Source: Maratus speciosus (lineage: Eukaryota; Arthropoda; Arachnida; Araneae; Salticidae). From it: 64,000 nt of DNA. The notes beneath the pieces are model-generated. The model searched no databases, had not been told where the DNA came from, and saw only the letters and a program-made list of their open reading frames with translations. The stretch's first letter is position 1; each line of letters opens with the position of its first letter. The translations under genes and the position numbers were made by a program. Location of the stretch: contig OZ010791.1 in assembly GCA_963932465.1 (NCBI GenBank), positions 156,668,012 through 156,732,011 on the forward strand, given 5' to 3'. Below, one piece after another: positions 45,427 to 57,019 of the stretch.

Positions 45427-47232
45427 CTAATAACTCTTCAAAATTCTAGAATGGTAAGCAATAGGATGCAAGAAATTATCTTTATCAGGTTGTTTTAGAA
45501 CTGCACCCACCGCTACCTGAGAGGAGTCTACAAACATGTGGAGGGGCAATTTTGGGTCATAAATTTTGAGGATTGGTTTTGCAATTAAGGCATTTTTTAG
45601 TTTTTCAAAAGAGTCCTGACATTCTGAGTTCCATTCCCATATTGTGTTTTTTCTAAGTAATTTATTAAGGGGGTATCTAATTTCAGCATATTTGTCTATG
45701 AATTTATGGTATACATTAATAGAACCTAAAAATCGTTGTAATTCTTTAACATTAGACGGGGGTATTAATTTTTGAATGGTCTCAATATTTGCATTAGCTG
45801 GAGTTAAAGTCCCATTGGTGACTTCGTAGCCTAAGAAATTAATTTTATTTTGGCTTAATTTACATTTAGAAAGTTTAAGTTTAATATTTTCTAATTTACA
45901 GATTTCAAAGATTTGAGTTAAGTGTTTTAAGTGATCTTCTAGAGAGGAGGAGAATATTATAATATCATCAAAATAGTGACACGCGAAATCTATTTTATAT
46001 TTGTTAAGGATCCTTCTAATAGTTCTATTGAATATTGGGGGACCTGTTTTTATGCCGAACGGAAGAACTAGCCATTCAAAGAGGCCAAAGTTGCTAGCAA
46101 AAGCTAATTTTTCGGTATCAGCTGGATGTATTGGTATGTGCCAGTAGCCAGAGGCTAAGTCTAAAGTTGAAAAGTACTGAGCACTACTCAATTTGTCTAA
46201 AATTTCATCGATACGGGGCAAGGGTTCTGCATCATTTTTAATTATTGAATTTAGTTTCCTATAGTCTATACATAATCGGGTCTTTTTACCTTCTTCTTTT
46301 TTCATAGCTAAAGTGATAGGGGCAGAATATGGGCTATTACTTTCTTTTATGAGTCCAGCCTCTAATAAAGATTGGATTTGACTTTTTATTTCTTTTTCTT
46401 CTAAGGGGGAAGTTCTGTAGGGCCTCAAAGATACAGGTAGGTCAGATTTTAGAAGAACGCGTTGTGGCTCAATATTAATCCTACCCACATCATATTTATG
46501 TTTTGCAAAAATATCCCTATAATTTTGAACTATCTCCCTTAAATCATCATTTTGAATTAAATTTAAATCCCCAATTAAATCTGAATCAGAATTATTAACA
46601 TCGCGAAAATTTTGAGAAGTTATGAACTGTCCATAATCAGGTTGCACATTATAATCATTTCTATCATTCTCAAAAAAGTCCTGAGTAGTCATATAATTTT
46701 CACAACTAGATGGTAATTCGTTATCATTCTTACATAAATTCAAAGTTTCAATACTCTCATTAGATGTTATTACATTATCATCATTATATAAATTCAAATT
46801 CTCATCATAATCAACTGTTACTAAATCATTCTCTTGTTGTACTTTATTCATATATACAGTATGAAAATGAAGAGATTTCTCATTATGTATGGATATACTC
46901 TTATTTATAATTTTCCTTCCTTGTTTTACAGTACAATTTCTACAATCTATAGTTAAATTAAATTTAGAACATTCCCTTAAACCCAAAATAGCATACTCCA
47001 AATTAGTATTACACACTAAAAAGTTAACACATTTGGTAATTTTACCCACTTTTAGAGAAATTTTACATTTTTGATTATTTTTTAACATCCCTTTTGCCTG
47101 ACCAATAATAACTGTAGGTATAGTTTCAATTTTAGCATTTAGTTCTTTAACAAATTTGAGGGGTAATATTGCCGTAGTGGATCCAGTGTCCACTATACAT
47201 GGTAAATTATAACTATTGGTACATCCATACAC
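45427..47232 (-). pseudogene. Gypsy unit 1 protease-reverse transcriptase-RNase H ORF
   Basis: 601 codons with no ATG at the start: the frame is continuous with Gag except for one TGA (47242-47244). Protease: CIVDTGSTTAIL (catalytic Asp). RT: RPYRTSPLE, CIDYRKLNS, STLDLASGYWHIPI (first Asp), FEWLVLPFGIKTGPP and the catalytic HYFDDI. RNase H: PLHMFVDSSQVAVGAVL. The frame ends prematurely at TAG within RNase H. The RT motif reads YFDD here and YSDD in unit 2. Confidence 0.92.
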
Positions 47233-47241
47233 AATTAGTTG

Positions 47242-47850
47242 TCAAATATTAGGAATAGTAGGAAGTGAATTACTAGGAAGAGAATCAGAGGATGTTGCAT
47301 CATTTCTAAATAAACACTCTTGTTCCCAATGATATGCATTATTTACACCTTTATTTGTACATATTCTACATGGTCTAGAAGGATATGGTTTCTGAAAGTA
47401 ATTATTTTGAAAATTTCTAGACCCCTGATTTTGATACTGTCTTTGTGGAATCCAATTCCTAGGTGCATTATTGGGCCTATTTGGCTGAAAATTGGGCCTA
47501 CTTGGTTGAGTCCAAGGCCTAGGTGGTTGAAATTGTTGAAAATTTTGTCTAACTGGTTGTTGATTTATTGTTTGACTTGAAATTTGAGGAGTGGAAACTT
47601 CAACAAATTGCTTAACAAGCCGGTACCATTCAGTGGTATTATTTGGAGGGTTTACATTAATATTATTTCTATACTCTGGTTTTAATCCATCTGTCAACCC
47701 TTGTATTAGAAGAGTCTCACAAAGATGGAGTTTCCTCCCAATTCCTACTTTTTTGTGAAAATAATTTTCTAAATTATCTAATTTATCCAATTTTAGAGTT
47801 GAGAAATCAGAAAAATTTGGAACATTTAGTTCAATGAATTTTTCTATCAA
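47242..47850 (-). pseudogene. Gypsy unit 1 Gag, C-terminal part with zinc knuckle
   Basis: 202 codons. The central part is rich in Pro, Gln and Asn (PPRPWTQPSRPNFQPNRP). It is followed by a knuckle-like C-x2-C-x9-H-x4-C (CRIC...H...C), longer than the usual x4 spacing. Nucleocapsid would bind RNA (family knowledge). It ends at TGA 47242-47244 in the same frame as Pol; the stop is followed by CAA CTA, a strong readthrough-type context. Upstream, an in-frame TGA and a frameshift separate it from the Gag N-terminus. Confidence 0.8.
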
Positions 47851-47906
47851 GATTTTTGAAATCTGTTCATAACTAGTACAATTAACACAGTCATTGATAT
47901 AGACTT

Positions 47907-48128
47907 TTAGTGCTCAACCTTTAAATACTGTGGAATAGATTTAAATTTCCACTCTAAATCTTTATTTTCCCTAGTACTCATATCATCATAATAATTTAAC
48001 CAAGCCTGGATTTCCATTCCAGTACTAGGATCAAAATTGACTAATTTTGGTTCAGCCATTATATCAGTATTCATTAAAATAAAAGAAGCACTTCTATTCT
48101 CTTTAATACAACCTGACCTTAACAACAT
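47907..48128 (-). pseudogene. Gypsy unit 1 Gag N-terminus
   Basis: The ATG at 48128-48126 opens MLLRSGCIKENRS, a start typical of Gypsy Gags. After 73 codons the frame ends; the Gag frame continues one base over, where a TGA (47918-47920 region) also interrupts it. So Gag carries a frameshift plus a stop, both present in unit 2. The 5' leader (48129-48609) has AATA-rich repeats and no recognisable tRNA primer-binding site. Confidence 0.75.
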
Positions 48129-48609
48129 TTAAACTAATAGAGTTCTATTTTTCATAATAGATTAAGTACTCTTTCAGACTTTAATAATAAATAAATAAGT
48201 AATTCTCATGACTTCATAATAAACTTTACAATAAATAAATAAATAAATAAATATTCTTCACGAAATAATAAATAACCTCATAAATGGATAATAAATAAAT
48301 CTCATAAATAAATAATTCTCATACTTAATAATAAATAAATCTCAATAAATAACAAACAATAACAAAAATAATAATATAAGAAGTGTAAAACTATTTTGAA
48401 AAGAGCTCATTCCAGTCATCTTGTCTCACAATCACCAGCACTATACATTGCTATTCACATTAGCCATGTAACTTTTTAACTTTCCGGCACTGATCTTTAG
48501 TAAATCTCATAAGCTATCGTGTACCAGTACCACTACACATTTGTAATTTTGGAGACACACTCGTTTTTATTGCCGTCACTTCTAAATCCTGTCGGACTTT
48601 TCTTTTCTC
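48129..48609 (-). other. 5' leader of Gypsy unit 1
   Basis: Noncoding; several (AAAT)n-like stretches (48180-48360). I could not identify a primer-binding site beginning TGG next to the LTR end. Identical in unit 2 (55498-55978) as far as I can see. Confidence 0.6.
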
Positions 48610-49645
48610 TGTGACATTTTGACGGCAAGTAGTTGGTATTGTCGAAAAAAAAAATGAGGGTTTCCATTCCTACACAACACAGGTGGCAGCCGACTGGGTT
48701 TAAAATAATAAAGAAAAAGGAAGAATTAACATAAGGCAGTCGCTTGAAACATTATTCACTTTATTTCCACACTCACGATTGAATCTAGGGAAGATGCTCA
48801 CTCCTGCCATGGTAAAAAGAATAAAGTCTATTCTTCCTGTCACAATTAGTTTAAAAACACTCCATCTCTTGACTGCGTTCTAGTCTTTAATCCGTTAACA
48901 TCTAACTTCTATCACCCATTACGATACCGTTGCTTCCTCATTCTACACACATAATAAACAGTTCATCCAACATTTTACTACCTCCATCGAGCAATCACAT
49001 TGAATATCCAGTCTGCTACGACTGCAATCCACTACGTTCACCTCTACATGCTAAAAACTAAAAAGCTTCTAAGCTCACAGCCCCTCTACTCCCCTATGCT
49101 ATTCTCTGGTTCCCGCCATCCGTATTTATACTTTGCTGAAAAGATTGTTCTAGAAAATTCTTATATCCTCGCACCAGCTATCTAAAGCATAAACAAATGT
49201 TAAAATCTGTAGTCGAGATTATGCAAAAATAACCCTTTTTTCCCTCTTCAGACGATAAAAGAAATGAATTTATGTCTGCGAAGTTTTAATCTTTGAAATA
49301 TTTTAATTACACCTGGATATTTTAAATAAAAGAATAAATTGAAATAAGTAGGTTTTTTCTTTAAGACAGAATAATATTTTAGCAGTTAAATAAAGATTTA
49401 AGGGGAATATGATATACCGGGATTTAATAGCGGAATTTAAATAATAAAAGTTTTATTAAAGAAATATAAATAACTGAGCCATTTTTAGATTTACGCAATT
49501 TGGAATAAATATGAATTAAGATCTTAGAGATTAATAGACTAGGGTTTTAATTTAATAAGCCGGCATAATATACGGAATATCACTGAAAAAGGAAAGTTTA
49601 CACAAAATACTTTTAAACTTGGCACAAAAATTTAAATTTTGTAAT
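48610..49645 (-). repeat. LTR-B (central, chimeric LTR)
   Basis: 1036 bp, no indels against LTR-A or LTR-C. At 48629, 48656, 48719 and 48769 it has the LTR-C base; at 49093, 49133, 49428, 49582 and 49596 it has the LTR-A base. It serves as 5' LTR of unit 1 and 3' LTR of unit 2. Element-sense TATAAATA at 49130-49123. Confidence 0.92.
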
Positions 49646-51293
49646 ATTATCCCCCCTCCCCAAAGACTTTGTATGAAATTTGTGGTTAATTAACTACAAT
49701 TTCAGACAACAGATTTGTAATAAATTTGGAAGTTGATTTTTGAGTATTGAAAATTTTAGAGACGTCAGCGAAGAGATGGAAAAGTAAAATTTTAGCAATG
49801 CAAGAGAAAAAAAAATATACTAAGAGCATTTAAATTTAGCTGAGAGCATTTCCCTTGTAAAAGAATACAAATAATGGTTACAACATCACTTACCATTTGT
49901 AAGTGCATAGGAAAATATAAACACAATAATAAATAAAGAATAAGTATAAATACAATAAGAAATAAATAATAAGAAATAATAAAACTATAGTAATAAATAA
50001 CAACAAATTCTTTTATTTTATGGAAATTTAGTGTATTTCCATTTCTCTTATCACAAACATATTTCCAATCAAGTAATGTTTAACACTTTATTTACTTCAA
50101 GTAGAATTTTAAGTCCCATTGGCTTAATCAGTTCGTAGATCATAACAGTCCTTTAGCAAAAATAGTGGTACAGTCCTTAAGTAAAAAGTTCAGCTGCAAT
50201 AAATATTTTTTTACTAAATTTGTTTGACTACTCTGCCTGTTAAACTCTTTACATTATGTTTAAATACTATTTGTCATCACAATAGTAGTTTTATTTTAAT
50301 AAACAAATTCCTAGTAGTTATTCAACTACCTTTTAACGTTTGTTTATCAACTTCTTTTTTGAGCTCCTTTTCCCATTCTAATTGGGACTCACCATCTTTT
50401 ACAACTTCTCACTTGTTTTAGTAAATATCATAACTTTTCACTTATAAGTTATGTTCTCTTTTTCTTTAATAAATAATGAATCTTTCAATAAATAATATAA
50501 TACTTTCAATTCATAATCATGATAATAAAATTCTCAACAGTATACTTGAATAATAGCAATAATAATACTTAATAACAATATTATATTCTAAGAAAATATC
50601 ACAGATTGTTTACTTATTGACACGGAAAATAATGGTTGAGGATAAAAATAATACATAGCAATTAATAATTTTCTTATTTTTTACTTATATAAGAAAGTAT
50701 TTTTGCCAGTCGAAACATAAAAAAAAATAATAATAATAATTCCAAAGTCCAAATAAATTTAACTCTAAATATTTAGAAAGTGGACTCTCAACCAGTATTT
50801 CTTTACAATAATTTATCTCTCTGATACTCTTGCTGAATAGACGTGCATTTGATAAACTTAGAATGGTAAAATAAAGAAAATAAATAGGAATAAAAGATAA
50901 TTTGTTTATGTACTAAATTTTCTATTGCTACACCATCACTACAAAATCTTATCACAATCATCAATTTTCTATGTTTATACAATTATAATAATATTATCAA
51001 TTCTTACTATTTTTGTAAACAATTGGTAAAGACAATGGAATAAAATAAATATAGTTTATTTTGATATAAACTGGATATAGAATTAAAAATATTTTTTTTT
51101 CAACATCAGTCTGAAAACTCCCAAAATCAAATACACATCCTATGCCTGTATAGATTGTCTACTTAATCCCAAAAACTCCCCAAAACAAGTAATATCCCCG
51201 TGGCGCCCCTAAGGTCATACCTGGTAATGTTGAAAACTATTGTAATAAAGACATTTAAAGAATTAAAATTTAATCTATGGTTTTTACTTTAGT
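49646..51293 (-). other. 3' noncoding internal region of Gypsy unit 2
   Basis: Uninterrupted counterpart of unit 1; contains the empty insertion site with a single GTTTAAC (50078-50084). Polypurine tract at 49647-49663. No ORF recognised. Confidence 0.7.
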
Positions 51294-52208
51294 TTAAGTT
51301 TGTGATGGCAATTGTGGTGGTGATGTTTGTTGTGGTTTTGTTTGTTTTATGGGTTGCTCATGAAACATTCTGAAATCATTTGGTGAAAAATAGGGTCTTA
51401 ATTTAGAAACGTGTACAATAACTGAATTTAGTCCTGCCTCATTATTAAATTTATCTATTTCATAAGTTACTTCAGAAAGTTTATTTATAATTTTATATGG
51501 TTCTGAGAAAGTAGGTTCTAATTTTCGAGTGTTAGGATACTTAAATTCTTCATAAATTACAGAATCTTGTATTTTTAATGGGGATTCAACAAAATTTCTA
51601 TCATATAGTCTTTTACTTTTAAGATGAAATTCTTGAGTTCGCGCTTTTGCAATTTTGAGTGCTTTACTGACTGGTGGGTAATAATTTTGTTTTAAAGGAG
51701 ATTGATAGGGTAATTGACCATAAAATAAGTAGGCAGGTGGGAATTTAGTTATGGAATGTGGGGTATTATTGTATTCTTGGATGACTTGGTCTAATAATCT
51801 TGTCCAAGGTATTTTAGAAGAAGTGGAATTGACTTTACATTTAAGCCTGGTAACTATTGTCTGATTAACGCGCTCTACCTTCCCATTGGTTTGTGGATGG
51901 TGTGATGACGTAAAACGTTGTTGAATATGATGTTTTCTGAGGAATTTTTTGAATCTTGGAGACCTAAAAGCTTTATGTCTATCACTCAGTATTTTTTGAG
52001 GTGTTTGAACATTAAAAATTTGCTTTAAACAGTTTGTATATGCTTCAGTAGTAACATTTTTAGAAGGAAAAGCCCAAACAAATCTAGTTGCGTGATCTAT
52101 TATTATGTATAAGAATTTTTTTGTTGAGTTGTAATAGTTAAATCTACCAACAGTATCAATAGAAAGACATTCAAAAGGTTGATCTGTGGCTGGCATAGCT
52201 TGTAACAA
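51294..52208 (-). pseudogene. Gypsy unit 2 integrase core and C-terminus
   Basis: 304 codons, identical to unit 1 except Ala for Thr in the segment NNE-A-GLNS (codon near 51437). The DDE triad residues are intact. The same frameshift separates it from the zinc domain. Confidence 0.9.
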
Positions 52209-52795
52209 GCCAAATCTTTTTGTTTTGGTTTTTTATTTTTTTGACAGGTGTCGCAATGTTTAACAAATTGTGTTATGTCTATAGTCATATTAGGCCAATA
52301 ATAGTTAGGGGATATTAAGTTAAGCATTTTTTGGATTCCTAAATGTCCAAAATTATCATGAGCAATATGAAGTAATTTTTTCCTCAATGACATTGGTACA
52401 ACTACTTTTTTGAATCCCTTTCTCTGAATTATAATAATCCCATTTTCTTTTTTATATTTCTTATCACAGACATTATCCTTGTTTTGCATCTCTATGATTT
52501 CTTTTCTGTCCAACAATAAACTTACATGTTGATTGAAGTAAGCAACAGGATTTCGAGACAACATGTCTGCTTCGACATTTGTTGAACCCCTCTCATACTT
52601 AATCTCGTAATCAAACATGCTAAGTTTAAGTGACCACCTAAAAAGTCTACCTCTTAAGTTCTTAACGCTCTTCAACCATACTAGAGATGCGTGGTCGGTA
52701 TGGATTGTAAATTTGACTCCATGGAAATAATGATAGAATTTATCAAGAGTATCCATAATTGCTAAACACTCTAGCTCGGTTATAAAATAGTTTTG
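52103..52795 (-). pseudogene. Gypsy unit 2 RNase H C-terminus and integrase zinc domain
   Basis: Same as unit 1 with no residue difference seen: RNase H end, HHCC zinc motif, then a frame-shifted tail. Follows the shared TAG at 52796-52798. Confidence 0.88.
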
Positions 52796-54601
52796 CTAAT
52801 AACTCTTCAAAATTCTAGAATGGTAAGCAATAGGATGCAAGAAATTATCTTTATCAGGTTGTTTTAGAACTGCACCCACCGCTACCTGAGAGGAGTCTAC
52901 AAACATGTGGAGGGGCAATTTTGGGTCATAAATTTTGAGGATTGGTTTTGCAATTAAGGCATTTTTTAGTTTTTCAAAAGAGTCCTGACATTCTGAGTTC
53001 CATTCCCATATTGTGTTTTTTCTAAGTAATTTATTAAGGGGGTATCTAATTTCAGCATATTTGTCTATGAATTTATGGTATACATTAATAGAACCTAAAA
53101 ATCGTTGTAATTCTTTAACATTAGACGGGGGTATTAATTTTTGAATGGTCTCAATATTTGCATTAGCTGGAGTTAAAGTCCCATTGGTGACTTCGTAGCC
53201 TAAGAAATTAATTTTATTTTGGCTTAATTTACATTTAGAAAGTTTAAGTTTAATATTTTCTAATTTACAGATTTCAAAGATTTGAGTTAAGTGTTTTAAG
53301 TGATCTTCTAGAGAGGAGGAGAATATTATAATATCATCAGAATAGTGACACGCGAAATCTATTTTATATTTGTTAAGGATCCTTCTAATAGTTCTATTGA
53401 ATATTGGGGGACCTGTTTTTATGCCGAACGGAAGAACTAGCCATTCAAAGAGGCCAAAGTTGCTAGCAAAAGCTAATTTTTCGGTATCAGCTGGATGTAT
53501 TGGTATGTGCCAGTAGCCAGAGGCTAAGTCTAAAGTTGAAAAGTACTGAGCACTACTCAATTTGTCTAAAATTTCATCGATACGGGGCAAGGGTTCTGCA
53601 TCATTTTTAATTATTGAATTTAGTTTCCTATAGTCTATACATAATCGGGTCTTTTTACCTTCTTCTTTTTTCATAGCTAAAGTGATAGGGGCAGAATATG
53701 GGCTATTACTTTCTTTTATGAGTCCAGCCTCTAATAAAGATTGGATTTGACTTTTTATTTCTTTTTCTTCTAAGGGGGAAGTTCTGTAGGGCCTCAAAGA
53801 TACAGGTAGGTCAGATTTTAGAAGAACGCGTTGTGGCTCAATATTAATCCTACCCACATCATATTTATGTTTTGCAAAAATATCCCTATAATTTTGAACT
53901 ATCTCCCTTAAATCATCATTTTGAATTAAATTTAAATCCCCAATTAAATCTGAATCAGAATTATTAACATCGCGAAAATTTTGAGAAGTTATGAACTGTC
54001 CATAATCAGGTTGCACATTATAATCATTTCTATCATTCTCAAAAAAGTCCTGAGTAGTCATATAATTTTCACAACTAGATGGTAATTCGTTATCATTCTT
54101 ACATAAATTCAAAGTTTCAATACTCTCATTAGATGTTATTACATTATCATCATTATATAAATTCAAATTCTCATCATAATCAACTGTTACTAAATCATTC
54201 TCTTGTTGTACTTTATTCATATATACAGTATGAAAATGAAGAGATTTCTCATTATGTATGGATATACTCTTATTTATAATTTTCCTTCCTTGTTTTACAG
54301 TACAATTTCTACAATCTATAGTTAAATTAAATTTAGAACATTCCCTTAAACCCAAAATAGCATACTCCAAATTAGTATTACACACTAAAAAGTTAACACA
54401 TTTGGTAATTTTACCCACTTTTAGAGAAATTTTACATTTTTGATTATTTTTTAACATCCCTTTTGCCTGACCAATAATAACTGTAGGTATAGTTTCAATT
54501 TTAGCATTTAGTTCTTTAACAAATTTGAGGGGTAATATTGCCGTAGTGGATCCAGTGTCCACTATACATGGTAAATTATAACTATTGGTACATCCATACA
54601 C
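52796..54601 (-). pseudogene. Gypsy unit 2 protease-reverse transcriptase-RNase H ORF
   Basis: 601 codons, one visible residue difference from unit 1: the RT catalytic box reads HYSDDI (TCT codon at 53341-53339) instead of HYFDDI. Both aspartates are kept. Protease DTGS and other motifs are identical. Ends at the same premature TAG. Confidence 0.92.
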
Positions 54602-54610
54602 AATTAGTTG

Positions 54611-55219
54611 TCAAATATTAGGAATAGTAGGAAGTGAATTACTAGGAAGAGAATCAGAGGATGTTGCATCATTTCTAAATAAACACTCTTGTTCCCAATG
54701 ATATGCATTATTTACACCTTTATTTGTACATATTCTACATGGTCTAGAAGGATATGGTTTCTGAAAGTAATTATTTTGAAAATTTCTAGACCCCTGATTT
54801 TGATACTGTCTTTGTGGAATCCAATTCCTAGGTGCATTATTGGGCCTATTTGGCTGAAAATTGGGCCTACTTGGTTGAGTCCAAGGCCTAGGTGGTTGAA
54901 ATTGTTGAAAATTTTGTCTAACTGGTTGTTGATTTATTGTTTGACTTGAAATTTGAGGAGTGGAAACTTCAACAAATTGCTTAACAAGCCGGTACCATTC
55001 AGTGGTATTATTTGGAGGGTTTACATTAATATTATTTCTATACTCTGGTTTTAATCCATCTGTCAACCCTTGTATTAGAAGAGTCTCACAAAGATGGAGT
55101 TTCCTCCCAATTCCTACTTTTTTGTGAAAATAATTTTCTAAATTATCTAATTTATCCAATTTTAGAGTTGAGAAATCAGAAAAATTTGGAACATTTAGTT
55201 CAATGAATTTTTCTATCAA
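54611..55219 (-). pseudogene. Gypsy unit 2 Gag, C-terminal part
   Basis: Identical to the unit 1 counterpart as translated. TGA at 54611-54613 followed by CAA CTA, as in unit 1, then the Pol frame. Confidence 0.8.
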
Positions 55220-55275
55220 GATTTTTGAAATCTGTTCATAACTAGTACAATTAACACAGTCATTGATATAGACTT

Positions 55276-55497
55276 TTAGTGCTCAACCTTTAAATACTGT
55301 GGAATAGATTTAAATTTCCACTCTAAATCTTTATTTTCCCTAGTACTCATATCATCATAATAATTTAACCAAGCCTGGATTTCCATTCCAGTACTAGGAT
55401 CAAAATTGACTAATTTTGGTTCAGCCATTATATCAGTATTCATTAAAATAAAAGAAGCACTTCTATTCTCTTTAATACAACCTGACCTTAACAACAT
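55276..55497 (-). pseudogene. Gypsy unit 2 Gag N-terminus
   Basis: 73 codons identical to unit 1, with the same frameshift at the end. The 5' leader continues to 55978. Confidence 0.75.
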
Positions 55498-55978
55498 TTA
55501 AACTAATAGAGTTCTATTTTTCATAATAGATTAAGTACTCTTTCAGACTTTAATAATAAATAAATAAGTAATTCTCATGACTTCATAATAAACTTTACAA
55601 TAAATAAATAAATAAATAAATATTCTTCACGAAATAATAAATAACCTCATAAATGGATAATAAATAAATCTCATAAATAAATAATTCTCATACTTAATAA
55701 TAAATAAATCTCAATAAATAACAAACAATAACAAAAATAATAATATAAGAAGTGTAAAACTATTTTGAAAAGAGCTCATTCCAGTCATCTTGTCTCACAA
55801 TCACCAGCACTATACATTGCTATTCACATTAGCCATGTAACTTTTTAACTTTCCGGCACTGATCTTTAGTAAATCTCATAAGCTATCGTGTACCAGTACC
55901 ACTACACATTTGTAATTTTGGAGACACACTCGTTTTTATTGCCGTCACTTCTAAATCCTGTCGGACTTTTCTTTTCTC

Positions 55979-57014
55979 TGTGACATTTTGACGGCAAGTA
56001 GTTGGTATTGTCGAAAAAAAAAATGAGGGTTTCCATTCCTACACAACACAGGTGGCAGCCGACTGGGTTTAAAATAATAAAGAAAAAGGAAGAATTAACA
56101 TAAGGCAGTCGCTTGAAACATTATTCACTTTATTTCCACACTCACGATTGAATCTAGGGAAGATGCTCACTCCTGCCATGGTAAAAAGAATAAAGTCTAT
56201 TCTTCCTGTCACAATTAGTTTAAAAACACTCCATCTCTTGACTGCGTTCTAGTCTTTAATCCGTTAACATCTAACTTCTATCACCCATTACGATACCGTT
56301 GCTTCCTCATTCTACACACATAATAAACAGTTCATCCAACATTTTACTACCTCCATCGAGCAATCACATTGAATATCCAGTCTGCTACGACTGCAATCCA
56401 CTACGTTCACCTCTACATGCTAAAAACTAAAAAGCTTCTAAGCTCACAGCCCCTCTACTCCTCTATGCTATTCTCTGGTTCCCGCCATCCGTATTTATAC
56501 TCTGCTGAAAAGATTGTTCTAGAAAATTCTTATATCCTCGCACCAGCTATCTAAAGCATAAACAAATGTTAAAATCTGTAGTCGAGATTATGCAAAAATA
56601 ACCCTTTTTTCCCTCTTCAGACGATAAAAGAAATGAATTTATGTCTGCGAAGTTTTAATCTTTGAAATATTTTAATTACACCTGGATATTTTAAATAAAA
56701 GAATAAATTGAAATAAGTAGGTTTTTTCTTTAAGACAGAATAATATTTTAGCAGTTAAATAAAGATTTAAGGGGAATATGATATACCGGGATTTAACAGC
56801 GGAATTTAAATAATAAAAGTTTTATTAAAGAAATATAAATAACTGAGCCATTTTTAGATTTACGCAATTTGGAATAAATATGAATTAAGATCTTAGAGAT
56901 TAATAGACTAGGGTTTTAATTTAATAAGCCGGCATAATATACGGAATATCGCTGAAAAAGGAAAATTTACACAAAATACTTTTAAACTTGGCACAAAAAT
57001 TTAAATTTTGTAAT
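55979..57014 (-). repeat. LTR-C (5' LTR of the array)
   Basis: 1036 bp; five private substitutions in its high-coordinate half (homologous to 49093, 49133, 49428, 49582 and 49596). Followed by the target duplication ATGTA at 57015-57019. Element-sense TATAAATA at 56499-56492. Confidence 0.9.
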
Positions 57015-57019
57015 ATGTA

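Larger units (their letters stand above)
37492..57014 (-). mobile_element. Ty3/Gypsy element in tandem: LTR-internal-LTR-internal-LTR
   Basis: Three 1036-bp LTRs alternate with two internal regions on the minus strand. Unit-to-unit offset is 7369 bp. The composite is flanked by ATGTA at 37487-37491 and 57015-57019, a 5-bp target duplication consistent with a single insertion event. Unit 1 is lengthened by a 3742-bp insertion. The two units' coding regions differ at only two residues that I can see. Domain order PR-RT-RNase H-integrase defines Ty3/Gypsy. All ORFs are broken in the same places in both units, so the element is defective. Confidence 0.93.

Noticed and set aside
45427..45429. TAG in Gypsy RNase H as a programmed readthrough site
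   Set aside because: It lies in the middle of a folded domain, its following codons (CAA AAC) do not fit CAR-YYA, and readthrough there has no known role. A nonsense mutation is simpler.
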